A stretch of 64,000 nucleotides of DNA, from contig NZ_FRDJ01000001.1 of assembly GCF_900143265.1 (NCBI RefSeq), forward strand, positions 426,393 through 490,392, in the 5' to 3' direction. The position numbers and the translations under genes are program-made. Under the pieces are notes generated by a model, which saw nothing but the letters and a program-made list of their open reading frames with translations, was not told the origin of the DNA and did no database searches. This document shows positions 7,028 through 15,660 of this stretch, in pieces. The first letter of the stretch is position 1; each line of letters begins with the position of its first letter. The DNA comes from Fervidobacterium gondwanense DSM 13020 (lineage in GTDB: Bacteria; Thermotogota; Thermotogae; Thermotogales; Fervidobacteriaceae).

Positions 7028-9520
7028 GTGAAAAGGCTGTATCTGATTTTTTCGGTCGTGATCGTTGCACTTGTCATTTTCTCATGCGGTATAAAGATTC
7101 CAGAAAAGGCCCCTGAAAAGGTTAAATTGCAGTATACCAAACACTTAGAGTTTCCAATAACTACACTTGACTTCAAAATCAAAGACTTAGTAGACGATTT
7201 CGAGGGTCAGCTCGGTGCAGATATGACACTTGTAAAAACGGATCCTGTTGAGATTAAGTACGCAACTGAAGTTGTATTCAGCCCGGGCACTTTTTTGAAA
7301 GGCATCGAAAATGAGCTTCAGAATAAGCTCAGCGAATTTGGTGGAAGGTTTGATTTGAGTATCGATACAAACTACCTTGCCACGCAATTTCACGGCTCTA
7401 TAGACCTTCCAGAATTGCAGCCAGTTGAACAAACTATAAGCAACCCAGAGATTGAAATTCCTGACCTTACAATCATTAGTGGTCAAGATCTGCCTGTGAG
7501 TTCTGGTCAGAACAATTTCAGCATTCCAACAAGTTTCTTGTCCACGTTGATTTTCGATGAAGCTAATTTAAAGAGTGTCGATGTGTATTTACAAATATCA
7601 AATGTCACTGCATCTAATCCTGTACTTATCGTCGATGGTGTTTCGTATTCAATAACCCTTGGAACGAAGACTTTATCAAATATCCTGCTGAAAAAATCTT
7701 CAAGCGTCATTCTAAGATTCAACTCAGCAAGCGCAGGAATAGCAAAAATAACCCTGGAATTTAGAAATCAAAAACTCAACTATTTCAAGAACCTTGATGC
7801 TTCGCAACTTGATGAAGAAAAGATATCTTTAGATATAAGTCAATCAATCTCTGTTGTTTCGGGAACATGGAAATTGGCACTTGATGGAAACGTAGGTATC
7901 CAAATTATAGTAGCAGGTTTCTCTGGAAATATAACTCAGACCTACACGGCAAAGTCTGGTTCATCAACGATAGGCTCCGGATCATCCTATTCCCTTAACG
8001 CATCAATTGCTCTTGATGAAACAAAGAAATTCACAGTGGGTGATGGTATACAGATTTCCGGAACGATTGAATTAACAGGAACAGTAAGTGCTGACTTCAG
8101 AATCGCTCCTAAAGTCAAATTCACTCCAAATGTTCAGGTTAAGAAAATAGAAGATTACCCAGTATCGTTAACAGTACCTCTACCAGAGAATGTAACTGCC
8201 CTGTCGTTTACCTCAGGCAGCGGATACATGCTTCTGAGTTTCGAAGGAATTAATATAACAGGTGTTTCTGGAACATTCGGCTCTAACGCTCTTGAAATGC
8301 TCTCCGGTCACATAAAAGTACCATTCGGTGGAATCTCTCTACCTGCTGTCCTTAATGCAAACATAAGCGGCGATGTAGGTTCTGGTGGGATTTTCTATTC
8401 ATTATCTCTGCCGAATGACCAAAACATAATAATTGCCTCTGCTACAATATCTGGTGTAAGTGCTGATCCTGTGGTTATAAACCAACCTGTTCCGGCAGCT
8501 GTAAGTCAACTCGCAGACAGCGCAACAGCAACGATTATTGTTAAGTTGAATTATGATGTATCGAACATAACCGGCTTGAATTTAAATATTACTTCTAATT
8601 TCTTTGATGTTGGTAACGGCACGCATCCTTTATCTGGACCAGGAATAATAGAGCTTAAATCAGAAAACAAGAACTTTGATTTTTCGACTTTTACAAATTT
8701 CTCACTTACTTTGACACCTAACATTCCAAGTGCGATTACTGTGAACAACGTAAATATCCGTGACGGCGTAAGGCTCTCGATCGAACCTGTTCTTGAAAAA
8801 TTTGAAATATCATCTGTTGATATAAAACCGCAGACTTATTCTGAGGATTTCGGAACAGTTGTTGACTTTGGCGATGTTTTCAGTGGAGATTTCGGGTTCT
8901 TGAAAGAACTTGATTTTGCATTAAATGCTTTACTTGGATTTGAGATCACTGAGTCAACGATTCCAGCAACGATGACTCTCTATATCTCAGGCGATCCTGT
9001 AAACCTAACAAAGGGAGAAACGGCAAATATTGGTGATATGATAAAACAACTTATAAAAGATGGAAGTGCTCTAGAGCTAAGCATAACTTTGCAAACTGGT
9101 TCAGGAGAACTTACGAAGGACAGTGAAATCAGAGCGTGGCTTGATTTAACTATCCCATTGCAAGCGAATACACCGAATACAGATGTAGTTATCAATGAAG
9201 GAACAATCGATTTGAGCACTCTCAATCAAGTGAAGGATATCGTTGAACTTGCTCAACTTAAATTCGGAACTTATTCGAACACGACAGGACTAAAAGCAAA
9301 ACTGAAACTCGGAGATGATGTAACGATTACTTTGACAGATACTCAACCAACAATAGAATTAAATAAGGCACAAATAGAAACCTTGGCAGATACTGCCGTG
9401 CCATACAAGATAATGCTTCCTGCGAATTCTACAATCGCGTTAAATTACAACGGTCAACTCAACGTTGCGCCTTACTTATCTGTAGATTTGAAAGTCGCAA
9501 CTGAAGTAAGCCTTAAATAA
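7028..9520 (+). CDS. Large secreted lipoprotein, beta-rich, unknown function
   Basis: I do not recognise a family. The 830-residue protein starts at GTG 7028, eight bases after GGGAGG; the frame opens at GTG 7019, but that codon is inside the ribosome site. A signal peptide ends in a lipobox (VIFSC, Cys about 20 of this start), so the mature protein is probably lipid-anchored. The rest is Ser/Thr/Ile-rich and beta-like, with repeated long hydrophobic-polar strands and few cysteines. It is followed after 14 bases by a smaller beta-rich secreted protein in the same operon, so the two may form one envelope structure. Adhesin or outer-sheath component is possible but unproven. Confidence 0.75.
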   Translation: MKRLYLIFSVVIVALVIFSCGIKIPEKAPEKVKLQYTKHLEFPITTLDFKIKDLVDDFEGQLGADMTLVKTDPVEIKYATEVVFSPGTFLKGIENELQNKLSEFGGRFDLSIDTNYLATQFHGSIDLPELQPVEQTISNPEIEIPDLTIISGQDLPVSSGQNNFSIPTSFLSTLIFDEANLKSVDVYLQISNVTASNPVLIVDGVSYSITLGTKTLSNILLKKSSSVILRFNSASAGIAKITLEFRNQKLNYFKNLDASQLDEEKISLDISQSISVVSGTWKLALDGNVGIQIIVAGFSGNITQTYTAKSGSSTIGSGSSYSLNASIALDETKKFTVGDGIQISGTIELTGTVSADFRIAPKVKFTPNVQVKKIEDYPVSLTVPLPENVTALSFTSGSGYMLLSFEGINITGVSGTFGSNALEMLSGHIKVPFGGISLPAVLNANISGDVGSGGIFYSLSLPNDQNIIIASATISGVSADPVVINQPVPAAVSQLADSATATIIVKLNYDVSNITGLNLNITSNFFDVGNGTHPLSGPGIIELKSENKNFDFSTFTNFSLTLTPNIPSAITVNNVNIRDGVRLSIEPVLEKFEISSVDIKPQTYSEDFGTVVDFGDVFSGDFGFLKELDFALNALLGFEITESTIPATMTLYISGDPVNLTKGETANIGDMIKQLIKDGSALELSITLQTGSGELTKDSEIRAWLDLTIPLQANTPNTDVVINEGTIDLSTLNQVKDIVELAQLKFGTYSNTTGLKAKLKLGDDVTITLTDTQPTIELNKAQIETLADTAVPYKIMLPANSTIALNYNGQLNVAPYLSVDLKVATEVSLK

Positions 9521-9534
9521 GGTAGGTGATTGCG

Positions 9535-10764
9535 ATGAGAAAGAATATAAAGAATATCCTATTCTTAATCGTTCTAATTTCATGTGTTTCTATATTCTCA
9601 ATGACAGTACAACCATTCGGGCTATTCGGTAATGCCGCACTGGTTAGGGAAGATTTTACAGCCTTGTTGAAACTCGTTCCATTTGTAGAGATTGAATTTG
9701 GGCAGAACATACTTACTTTAAGCAACATAAATGCCTTACTCAACGAGGAAGATTTTATAATCAATGAACAAACCCTTTCCGCGGCGCTCCAAGATGGTTT
9801 TAAGTTCGGCTTACCAGTCAGCCTTGGCGCTTACGTACACTTGAACCTTGGAGGGTTTAGAATCATACCTTACACAAGAATTGACGGAAATATATTCTTG
9901 AACATCCCCAAAACAATCCCACAATTACTTGTTGGTGATACAAACATTAATGAAACATATTCCGACAGCTTGAAAGGATTCCTTGTTGGAGATGTAATGA
10001 CTAATGGCGGAGTTGCTATTGTTCTTGGAAGCATTTACGTTGCGGGAAATGTGTTCGCACCTGTATTCTACACTGATTACGACTTGACAAGGTTGGATGT
10101 CAGCTATACATCAACTGCAACGCCCGCTTACGCAGAATTCAATGCAGATGCACATATACGTGCTTACAGCAGGATACCACTCAACGATTTGATCAATCAA
10201 AACATCAACAACGTCATAGAACAATTGAGCAATGTTGATGATTACGGAATGTCCTTGGAATTCGGTTTTGGAACTCAAAACTTTGGCATAGCTGTTAGAA
10301 ACATTGTTATAAGGCCTGCAAAAGCATACTACTCTGTAGACTTTAATGCAAACGCCAATTTTACGTACACAGCTGAAGGTACCGATGTGACTGCGGAGGC
10401 GACATACTCTACAACTGAGCCGATTGTTTCGCGGCTATTTGCACCGATCGAAATCAAACCTGAAATTCAAATAACGGGATACTTAAAAAATGATGGATTC
10501 ATCATGTGGGGTATTATGGGCAGTTATTGGTTAGACGGAAAGTGGGCGGCAAAAGGGTATGCAGGTTTGAATTTAGCAATCGCAAGACTCTATTACATGC
10601 TCGGATTTAACCAAGTTTCGTATTCTCACACTATTGGTGTTAACGCGAATTTATTCTTCTTGAATGCTGACTTGAAATTGACTGCAACTTCAAATTCTCT
10701 GACACCTTCTGAAAATACGACTCCAGGTATTGGCTTCTCGCTAATGATATCAGCTGGGTTGTAG
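9535..10764 (+). CDS. Probable outer-envelope beta-barrel-like protein
   Basis: No named family is recognised. The 409-residue protein has a signal peptide (MRKNIKN then a hydrophobic stretch ending at IFS) and a chain of alternating hydrophobic and polar segments with many aromatic girdle-like residues, including TRIDGNIFLNIP, GFIMWGIMGSYW and YYMLGFNQVSY, consistent with membrane beta strands. ATG 9535 is chosen over ATG 9526 because GGTAGGTGA lies just upstream. It follows the large lipoprotein gene by 14 bases, so the pair is probably one operon, and a strong terminator follows. Confidence 0.65.
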   Translation: MRKNIKNILFLIVLISCVSIFSMTVQPFGLFGNAALVREDFTALLKLVPFVEIEFGQNILTLSNINALLNEEDFIINEQTLSAALQDGFKFGLPVSLGAYVHLNLGGFRIIPYTRIDGNIFLNIPKTIPQLLVGDTNINETYSDSLKGFLVGDVMTNGGVAIVLGSIYVAGNVFAPVFYTDYDLTRLDVSYTSTATPAYAEFNADAHIRAYSRIPLNDLINQNINNVIEQLSNVDDYGMSLEFGFGTQNFGIAVRNIVIRPAKAYYSVDFNANANFTYTAEGTDVTAEATYSTTEPIVSRLFAPIEIKPEIQITGYLKNDGFIMWGIMGSYWLDGKWAAKGYAGLNLAIARLYYMLGFNQVSYSHTIGVNANLFFLNADLKLTATSNSLTPSENTTPGIGFSLMISAGL

Positions 10765-10795
10765 TCTTATGTAATAGTCAAAATGTCAACAAAGC

Positions 10796-10828
10796 GAGTA
10801 CCTGCCAGTTAAGGCAGGTACTCTTTTT
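10796..10828 (+). terminator. Strong rho-independent terminator
   Basis: GAGTACCTGCC and GGCAGGTACTC form an 11-bp perfect stem around AGTTAA, followed by TTTTTATTT. It ends the 7.0-10.8 kb operon just before the mutL promoter. Confidence 0.92.
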
Positions 10829-10834
10829 ATTTGG

Positions 10835-10843
10835 TGGTATAAT
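10835..10843 (+). promoter_or_regulatory. Extended -10 promoter for mutL
   Basis: TGGTATAAT lies directly after the terminator and about 37 bases before the mutL start. No good -35 is visible because that position is inside the terminator stem. Confidence 0.5.
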
Positions 10844-10879
10844 ATACTTGAAAACTTATAAGTACTATGAAAGGATGTG

Positions 10880-12721
10880 ATGGTTACGCCTATCAAAAAG
10901 CTCCCTGATGAAGTTGTATCAAAGATAGCAGCAGGAGAAGTTGTCGTCAATCCTGCATCTGTTGTTAAAGAATTGGTGGAAAACTCCATCGATGCTGGTG
11001 CAACACAGCTTGAAATCGTTATTAAGAATGGTGGAAAAACGTACATAAAGGTTTCTGACAATGGCAATGGAATGTCAAAAGACGATTTACTCCTCGCTGT
11101 TGAGCGATACACCACAAGCAAGATCTCAGATTTGGAAGATATCTACAACATCACAAGCTACGGTTTCAGAGGAGAGGCGTTAGCTTCAATAGGTGAGGTT
11201 TCGAGACTCGTAATTACAACTTCCGATGGGGAGAGTTCTCATAAGTTAGAGATGATAGGCGGGAAGGTTGTTAAGGTTTCAGAGACATTCAGAGAGAGAG
11301 GGACAACAGTTGAGGTATTCGACCTATTTTACAATATACCTGCAAGGCGAAAGTTTCTATCCTCTGAGCGTGTTGAGAAGAGAATGGTCACCGAGGTCGT
11401 TGAAAGGTTTTTGATAACAAAACCGTCCGTAGCTTTTCTTTTCAAAGATGAGGAAAGTGTCATCTACAACGCACCTTCATCTTCACTGGAAAGCAGATTC
11501 TCGCTAATTTTTCCGGAAGTTAAGGATTTCCAGACTATAGAAAATTTTGTACAAAACGACATCGAAATAAATGGTATCATCTCTTCCCCTCAGTTCTTTA
11601 GAAAGAACCGAACTGGGCAAGTATTTTTCGTCAACGGACGGTTTGTTCTGGATAACATGCTGCACCTTTCACTTGAGAGAGGCTATGGAGAGGCTTTGAT
11701 AGAGGGAACTCATCCTTATGCGGTTATATTCATAAACCTTCCGCCAAAAGAAATCGATGTCAACATACATCCGCAAAAATTGCAGATTAAATTCTCAGAT
11801 CCAAGAATCGTTTACGACACTTTGGCTCGATGTGTAAGAGAAAGGCTGAGAAGTGTCCAAGGATACCAGATATTTATAAGAAACGAAGAAGGTACAGAAT
11901 GTACAGAGAAAACCTCTGACTTCTCTCAGGGAAATACTAATAATCTGATTTTCGAAAAGCAAACCGAAACATATCCAAAGTACTTTGAGAAAACCTTCGA
12001 TATTCACGAACCAAATTCAAGAACTGTAAGCCAGAAAGACTTTGAAAGAAATTCAAGCTACAAAGGAAGCGAATTAAATAATCGAAAAGTCCTTGGAGCT
12101 GAGAATTACAAGAGTTCAACTCTTGAAAACATATTCCAGCCCGTTGTCAGCTCAAGCTTTGAAAATGTGAGTAATTTTACTATTGTGCGGAACAGGTATA
12201 TAATCTTCGAAGATAGAGACGGCATAGTGATCATGGACTTTCACGCTGCACATGAAAGGATAATATACGAAGAACTGAAATCGAAAGACTTTGAACGTGT
12301 CCCACTTCTAATACCGGTTGAATTGAAGTTCGGTAAAAGCATGGTCTACACCTTAGATAGCCTTTCCAAAGATCTAAACGACAATGGATTTGAATTTGAA
12401 AAAGTAAGTAATGAAGACGGTGCAAAGATGATTGTCAAATCCGTTCCATCGGTAATAAAGCTTTCTCAAATTCAGGACGTGATTATGGAAGTCTTGGAAG
12501 AATACAGAGTACCATTTAACAAACCAAAGAGCCTCGCTCACGTGCTCGCTTCTAAAGCCTGTAAGAGTGCAGTGAAGACTGGCGACAATTTGAGTGAAGA
12601 AGAAGTCAAGGTCTTGGTAAAAACAGTGCTCGAGAAAAATCTCCTCACCTGCCCGCACGGAAGACCAATAATGATGAAAATCTCGTTCAATCAACTCGAT
12701 TCTTATTTTGGTAGAAGATAG
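10880..12721 (+). CDS. mutL: DNA mismatch repair protein MutL
   Basis: MutL couples mismatch recognition by MutS to strand nicking. The 613-residue protein has the GHKL ATPase motifs in order (ELVENSIDAGA, DNGNGM, SYGFRGEALASI, and GTTVEVFDLFYNIPARRKFL) and the MutL transducer region. The C-terminal dimerisation domain has DFHAAHERIIYEE, which fits the DQHA(X)2E(X)4E nicking-endonuclease motif, plus ACKSAVK and CPHGRP, so this MutL should be an active endonuclease, as in organisms without MutH. ATG 10880 is chosen over GTG 10877 on spacing from AAAGG. No mutS is in the window. Confidence 0.96.
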   Translation: MVTPIKKLPDEVVSKIAAGEVVVNPASVVKELVENSIDAGATQLEIVIKNGGKTYIKVSDNGNGMSKDDLLLAVERYTTSKISDLEDIYNITSYGFRGEALASIGEVSRLVITTSDGESSHKLEMIGGKVVKVSETFRERGTTVEVFDLFYNIPARRKFLSSERVEKRMVTEVVERFLITKPSVAFLFKDEESVIYNAPSSSLESRFSLIFPEVKDFQTIENFVQNDIEINGIISSPQFFRKNRTGQVFFVNGRFVLDNMLHLSLERGYGEALIEGTHPYAVIFINLPPKEIDVNIHPQKLQIKFSDPRIVYDTLARCVRERLRSVQGYQIFIRNEEGTECTEKTSDFSQGNTNNLIFEKQTETYPKYFEKTFDIHEPNSRTVSQKDFERNSSYKGSELNNRKVLGAENYKSSTLENIFQPVVSSSFENVSNFTIVRNRYIIFEDRDGIVIMDFHAAHERIIYEELKSKDFERVPLLIPVELKFGKSMVYTLDSLSKDLNDNGFEFEKVSNEDGAKMIVKSVPSVIKLSQIQDVIMEVLEEYRVPFNKPKSLAHVLASKACKSAVKTGDNLSEEEVKVLVKTVLEKNLLTCPHGRPIMMKISFNQLDSYFGRR

Positions 12722-12736
12722 GTGATTTTTGTTTTT

Positions 12737-12765
12737 TTGACTTTTAATTTTAAACATGGTATAAT
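12737..12765 (+). promoter_or_regulatory. Promoter for tldD-tldE
   Basis: TTGACT (12737-12742), exactly 17 bases, then TATAAT (12760-12765) with upstream TG (TGGTATAAT). It begins 16 bases after the mutL stop. Confidence 0.8.
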
Positions 12766-12825
12766 TTATATATAGTTCGTATCACGAACTATTATAAATG
12801 TTTTTTATTGAAAAGGGGTGAGACT

Positions 12826-14223
12826 GTGTTGGAACTGTTTGATAAGCTCTTTGTTGAAGAGATTTTGGCAACGGTTATCAGATACGGCGGAGATTTCGCT
12901 GAAGTATTCGTAGAAGATAGGTATTCAACAAACATCGATTTGAAAAACGGAAAAGTCGAAAGTGCACAGACCGGTCGTATGTTCGGAGTTGGAATCAGGG
13001 GATTTCTTGGTGATAAGGCAATATACGCTTACACAAACGACATATCAAGAGAGAATATTCTGAACGTGGCAAAACGCGTCGGTGAAGCTCTCGGAGAGGT
13101 AAAGGTTAAGGATTTTTCTATTGATTTGAGAAAACAGGAACTAAGTAACAAGCATGTCGTTATTTTACAGCCAGAAGAAGTAAAGAAAGAAGCAAAGGTA
13201 GGGTATATGAAAAAAGCTTACGAAGCGGCGAAGAAGTATTCACCGATAATTGCACAAGTTGTCGTTCGCTACTGGGATTACAATCAGAACATCTTGGTTG
13301 CGAATACGGAAGGCGTTTACGTAACAGACAACAGAGTAAGAACAAGGCTAATGATAAACGCCGTCGCAATGAAAGACGGTCAGATGGAATCTGGTTTCTA
13401 CGGACCGGGTGCTGGGATGGGACCGGAATTTTTGGAGAGAATAGATGTTGAGCAAGCAGGTGTGAGAGCCGCAAGGATAGCCGTTCGAATGGTCGATGCA
13501 CAACCCGCACCGGCAGGCAAGATGACAGTTGTCATCTCAAACGAATTCGGTGGGGTTATATTCCACGAAGCAGTTGGACATGCTCTCGAGGCTTCGTCTG
13601 TTGCAAGAGGCATGTCGGTCTTTGCCGGAAAACTTGGCCAGCAGGTTGCAGCTGAATGTGTCAGCGCTGTTGACGACGCAACGATTCCTAATGCTTGGGG
13701 CAGTGCGAATATTGACGACGAGGGAACGCCGACTCAGAGAACTACACTCATTGAAAACGGCGTACTGAAAAGCTACATGATTGACAAGCTCGGTTCAAGA
13801 AGAATGGGTATGCCGTCAACGGGGAGCGGGAGAAGGCAAGATTACACATTTGCACCAACATCGAGAATGAGCAACACATTCATCCTTCCAGGAGATCACC
13901 ATCCAGAAGAGATCATAGCATCCGTTGAATATGGTCTGTACGCAAAGACGATGGGTGGTGGCTCCGTGAACCCAGCAACGGGCGAATTCAACTTCGCAGT
14001 TAACGAAGGATACTTGATAGAGAATGGAAAGATTTCGAAACCAGTTAAAGGCGCAACGCTTATAGGGAAAGGATACGAGATAATTCAAAAGATAGAGATG
14101 GTAGGAAACGACGTGGCAAGAGGTCAAGGAATGTGCGGTTCTTACAGCGGCTCCATACCAGCAGACGTTGGGCAACCGACCATAAAGGTTAGGGAAATAA
14201 TCGTTGGGGGGCGAAACGCATGA
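12826..14223 (+). CDS. tldD: Metalloprotease subunit TldD
   Basis: TldD is the catalytic half of the TldD/TldE protease, which degrades unfolded peptides and in some bacteria matures modified peptides. The 465-residue protein contains the zinc-binding HEAVGH motif (in GVIFHEAVGHALEASS) with downstream conserved SGRRQDYTF and FILPGDH segments. The frame opens at TTG 12808, but GTG 12826 lies at normal distance from AGGGGTGAG, so it is chosen. Its stop overlaps the tldE start by four bases, indicating translational coupling. Confidence 0.93.
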   Translation: MLELFDKLFVEEILATVIRYGGDFAEVFVEDRYSTNIDLKNGKVESAQTGRMFGVGIRGFLGDKAIYAYTNDISRENILNVAKRVGEALGEVKVKDFSIDLRKQELSNKHVVILQPEEVKKEAKVGYMKKAYEAAKKYSPIIAQVVVRYWDYNQNILVANTEGVYVTDNRVRTRLMINAVAMKDGQMESGFYGPGAGMGPEFLERIDVEQAGVRAARIAVRMVDAQPAPAGKMTVVISNEFGGVIFHEAVGHALEASSVARGMSVFAGKLGQQVAAECVSAVDDATIPNAWGSANIDDEGTPTQRTTLIENGVLKSYMIDKLGSRRMGMPSTGSGRRQDYTFAPTSRMSNTFILPGDHHPEEIIASVEYGLYAKTMGGGSVNPATGEFNFAVNEGYLIENGKISKPVKGATLIGKGYEIIQKIEMVGNDVARGQGMCGSYSGSIPADVGQPTIKVREIIVGGRNA

Positions 14224-15527
14224 CGTTCAACGAATTCAAAGATAAGATATTCGCACTTGCAAAGAAGAATAGCGTAGACGTGCAGATTAATTATTCAAAA
14301 AATAGAAATTTCCAAGTGAGATATCAAAACGGTACGATGGATCAATACACCGACGCAGGAAAGTTCAAGATTACTGTTCAAGTCTTAAAAGACGGAAAGC
14401 TCGGAACTTCGTACACTGAAACATTCGATGCACCGGAAAAGGTTTTCGAAGACGCACTTGAGAACATTTCGATAGTCGACAGTGAAGATACTGAATACTT
14501 CTACGATGGCTCCGGAAAGTATCCAGACATAAAACCATACGATGGGGCATTCGAAAACCTTCCTGTCAAACAGAGGCTTTCATACGTTGAAAGAGCACAT
14601 GAAGAAGTAAGAAAAAGCCCAGAAATACTAAACGACATGGCTGTTTACGGAGATCAGATGAGCGAAGTGAAACTCGTAAACACACTTGGACTCGATTTGT
14701 CACATACGTACGGCGGAGGTTTCATGTATGCTATGGCTGTAGCAAAAGATGCATCGCCACGTTCGGCAGTAGAGTTCGCACTGAGTAAAAGACCAGAAGA
14801 AATTGATCCAGTACATGTCGGAAGAAAAGCACGAGAAGAGGCACTTGCACTCGTTGGCTCAAAGTCAGTCAAGAGCGGTAAGTACCGCGTTATCCTGAGA
14901 AATGATGTATTTTCAGATATTTTGTCGTTACTAATCTCCATGGTCAGCGCAGAAAACGCGCAGAAGAATCTCTCACCACTCAAAGGAAAGCTTAACGAAG
15001 TGATAGCAAGTGAAAACTTCACTGTAAAGGATTTACCATACCATCCGCTGAGTATCAATTACACTCCGTTTGATTCCCAAGGAGTGCCGACAAGAGAAAA
15101 GGTTGTAATAGATAGAGGAACTTTCAAGACTTTTCTGCACAACTTGAAGACAGCGAAGAAGGATGGCGTTGAGCCAACTGGAAATGCCGTTGGTTCTTCT
15201 ATCCAGCCTATAAACCTTTGTGTCGAACCCGGAAATCTTGATTTCAACGGCCTGCTGGAAAGACTCTCGGATGGTCTTGTGATAATCGAAGTGGAAGGCA
15301 TGCACTCAGGTGCAAATCCAATCTCAGGTAATTTCTCGCTCGGTGCAAAGGCGTTCAGAGTTGAGAATGGAAAAATTACCCACGGTGTTGAGCAGATTAC
15401 AATTTCTGGCAATTTCTTAGAAATGCTTAATAAGATAGAAGCAGTCGGTAATGATCTTAGAGCCTTTATGGGAATAGTAACGCCATCTGTTTTGATAAGC
15501 GAACTTGATATAGCCGGAAACGTGTGA
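14220..15527 (+). CDS. tldE: Metalloprotease-like subunit TldE/PmbA
   Basis: This is the non-catalytic partner of TldD. The 435 residues match the family, the fold is homologous to TldD, and the HExxxH zinc motif is absent, as expected for TldE. Conserved segments include FDSQGVPTREKVVIDRG, GTFKTFLHNLKTAKK, GMHSGANPISGNFSLGAKAF and VGNDL near the C-terminus. It overlaps tldD by ATGA and ends before a terminator. It was named PmbA for its role in microcin B17 maturation in E. coli; no peptide precursor gene was found here. Confidence 0.92.
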   Translation: MTFNEFKDKIFALAKKNSVDVQINYSKNRNFQVRYQNGTMDQYTDAGKFKITVQVLKDGKLGTSYTETFDAPEKVFEDALENISIVDSEDTEYFYDGSGKYPDIKPYDGAFENLPVKQRLSYVERAHEEVRKSPEILNDMAVYGDQMSEVKLVNTLGLDLSHTYGGGFMYAMAVAKDASPRSAVEFALSKRPEEIDPVHVGRKAREEALALVGSKSVKSGKYRVILRNDVFSDILSLLISMVSAENAQKNLSPLKGKLNEVIASENFTVKDLPYHPLSINYTPFDSQGVPTREKVVIDRGTFKTFLHNLKTAKKDGVEPTGNAVGSSIQPINLCVEPGNLDFNGLLERLSDGLVIIEVEGMHSGANPISGNFSLGAKAFRVENGKITHGVEQITISGNFLEMLNKIEAVGNDLRAFMGIVTPSVLISELDIAGNV

Positions 15528-15554
15528 TTAGTCGATAAATGGATGTAATAAATC

Positions 15555-15583
15555 AGAAGAGGGCATGAGAACCGCCCTCTTCT
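15555..15583 (+). terminator. Terminator of tldD-tldE
   Basis: AGAAGAGGGC and GCCCTCTTCT pair around a nine-base loop and are followed by ATTATTTTATT on the plus strand. Confidence 0.8.
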
Positions 15584-15613
15584 ATTATTTTATTAATTAT
15601 TAATAAGAATAAG

Positions 15614-15640
15614 AACGGCGGTGTTTTAGACACCGCCGTT
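15614..15640 (-). terminator. Terminator of the repeat-protein gene
   Basis: AACGGCGGTG and CACCGCCGTT form a 10-bp stem around TTTTAGA, 20 bases past the minus-strand stop. The minus-strand side reads TTCTTATTCTTATT. It may act in both directions. Confidence 0.8.
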
Positions 15641-15660
15641 TCTTATCCGTCAATAGCGTA

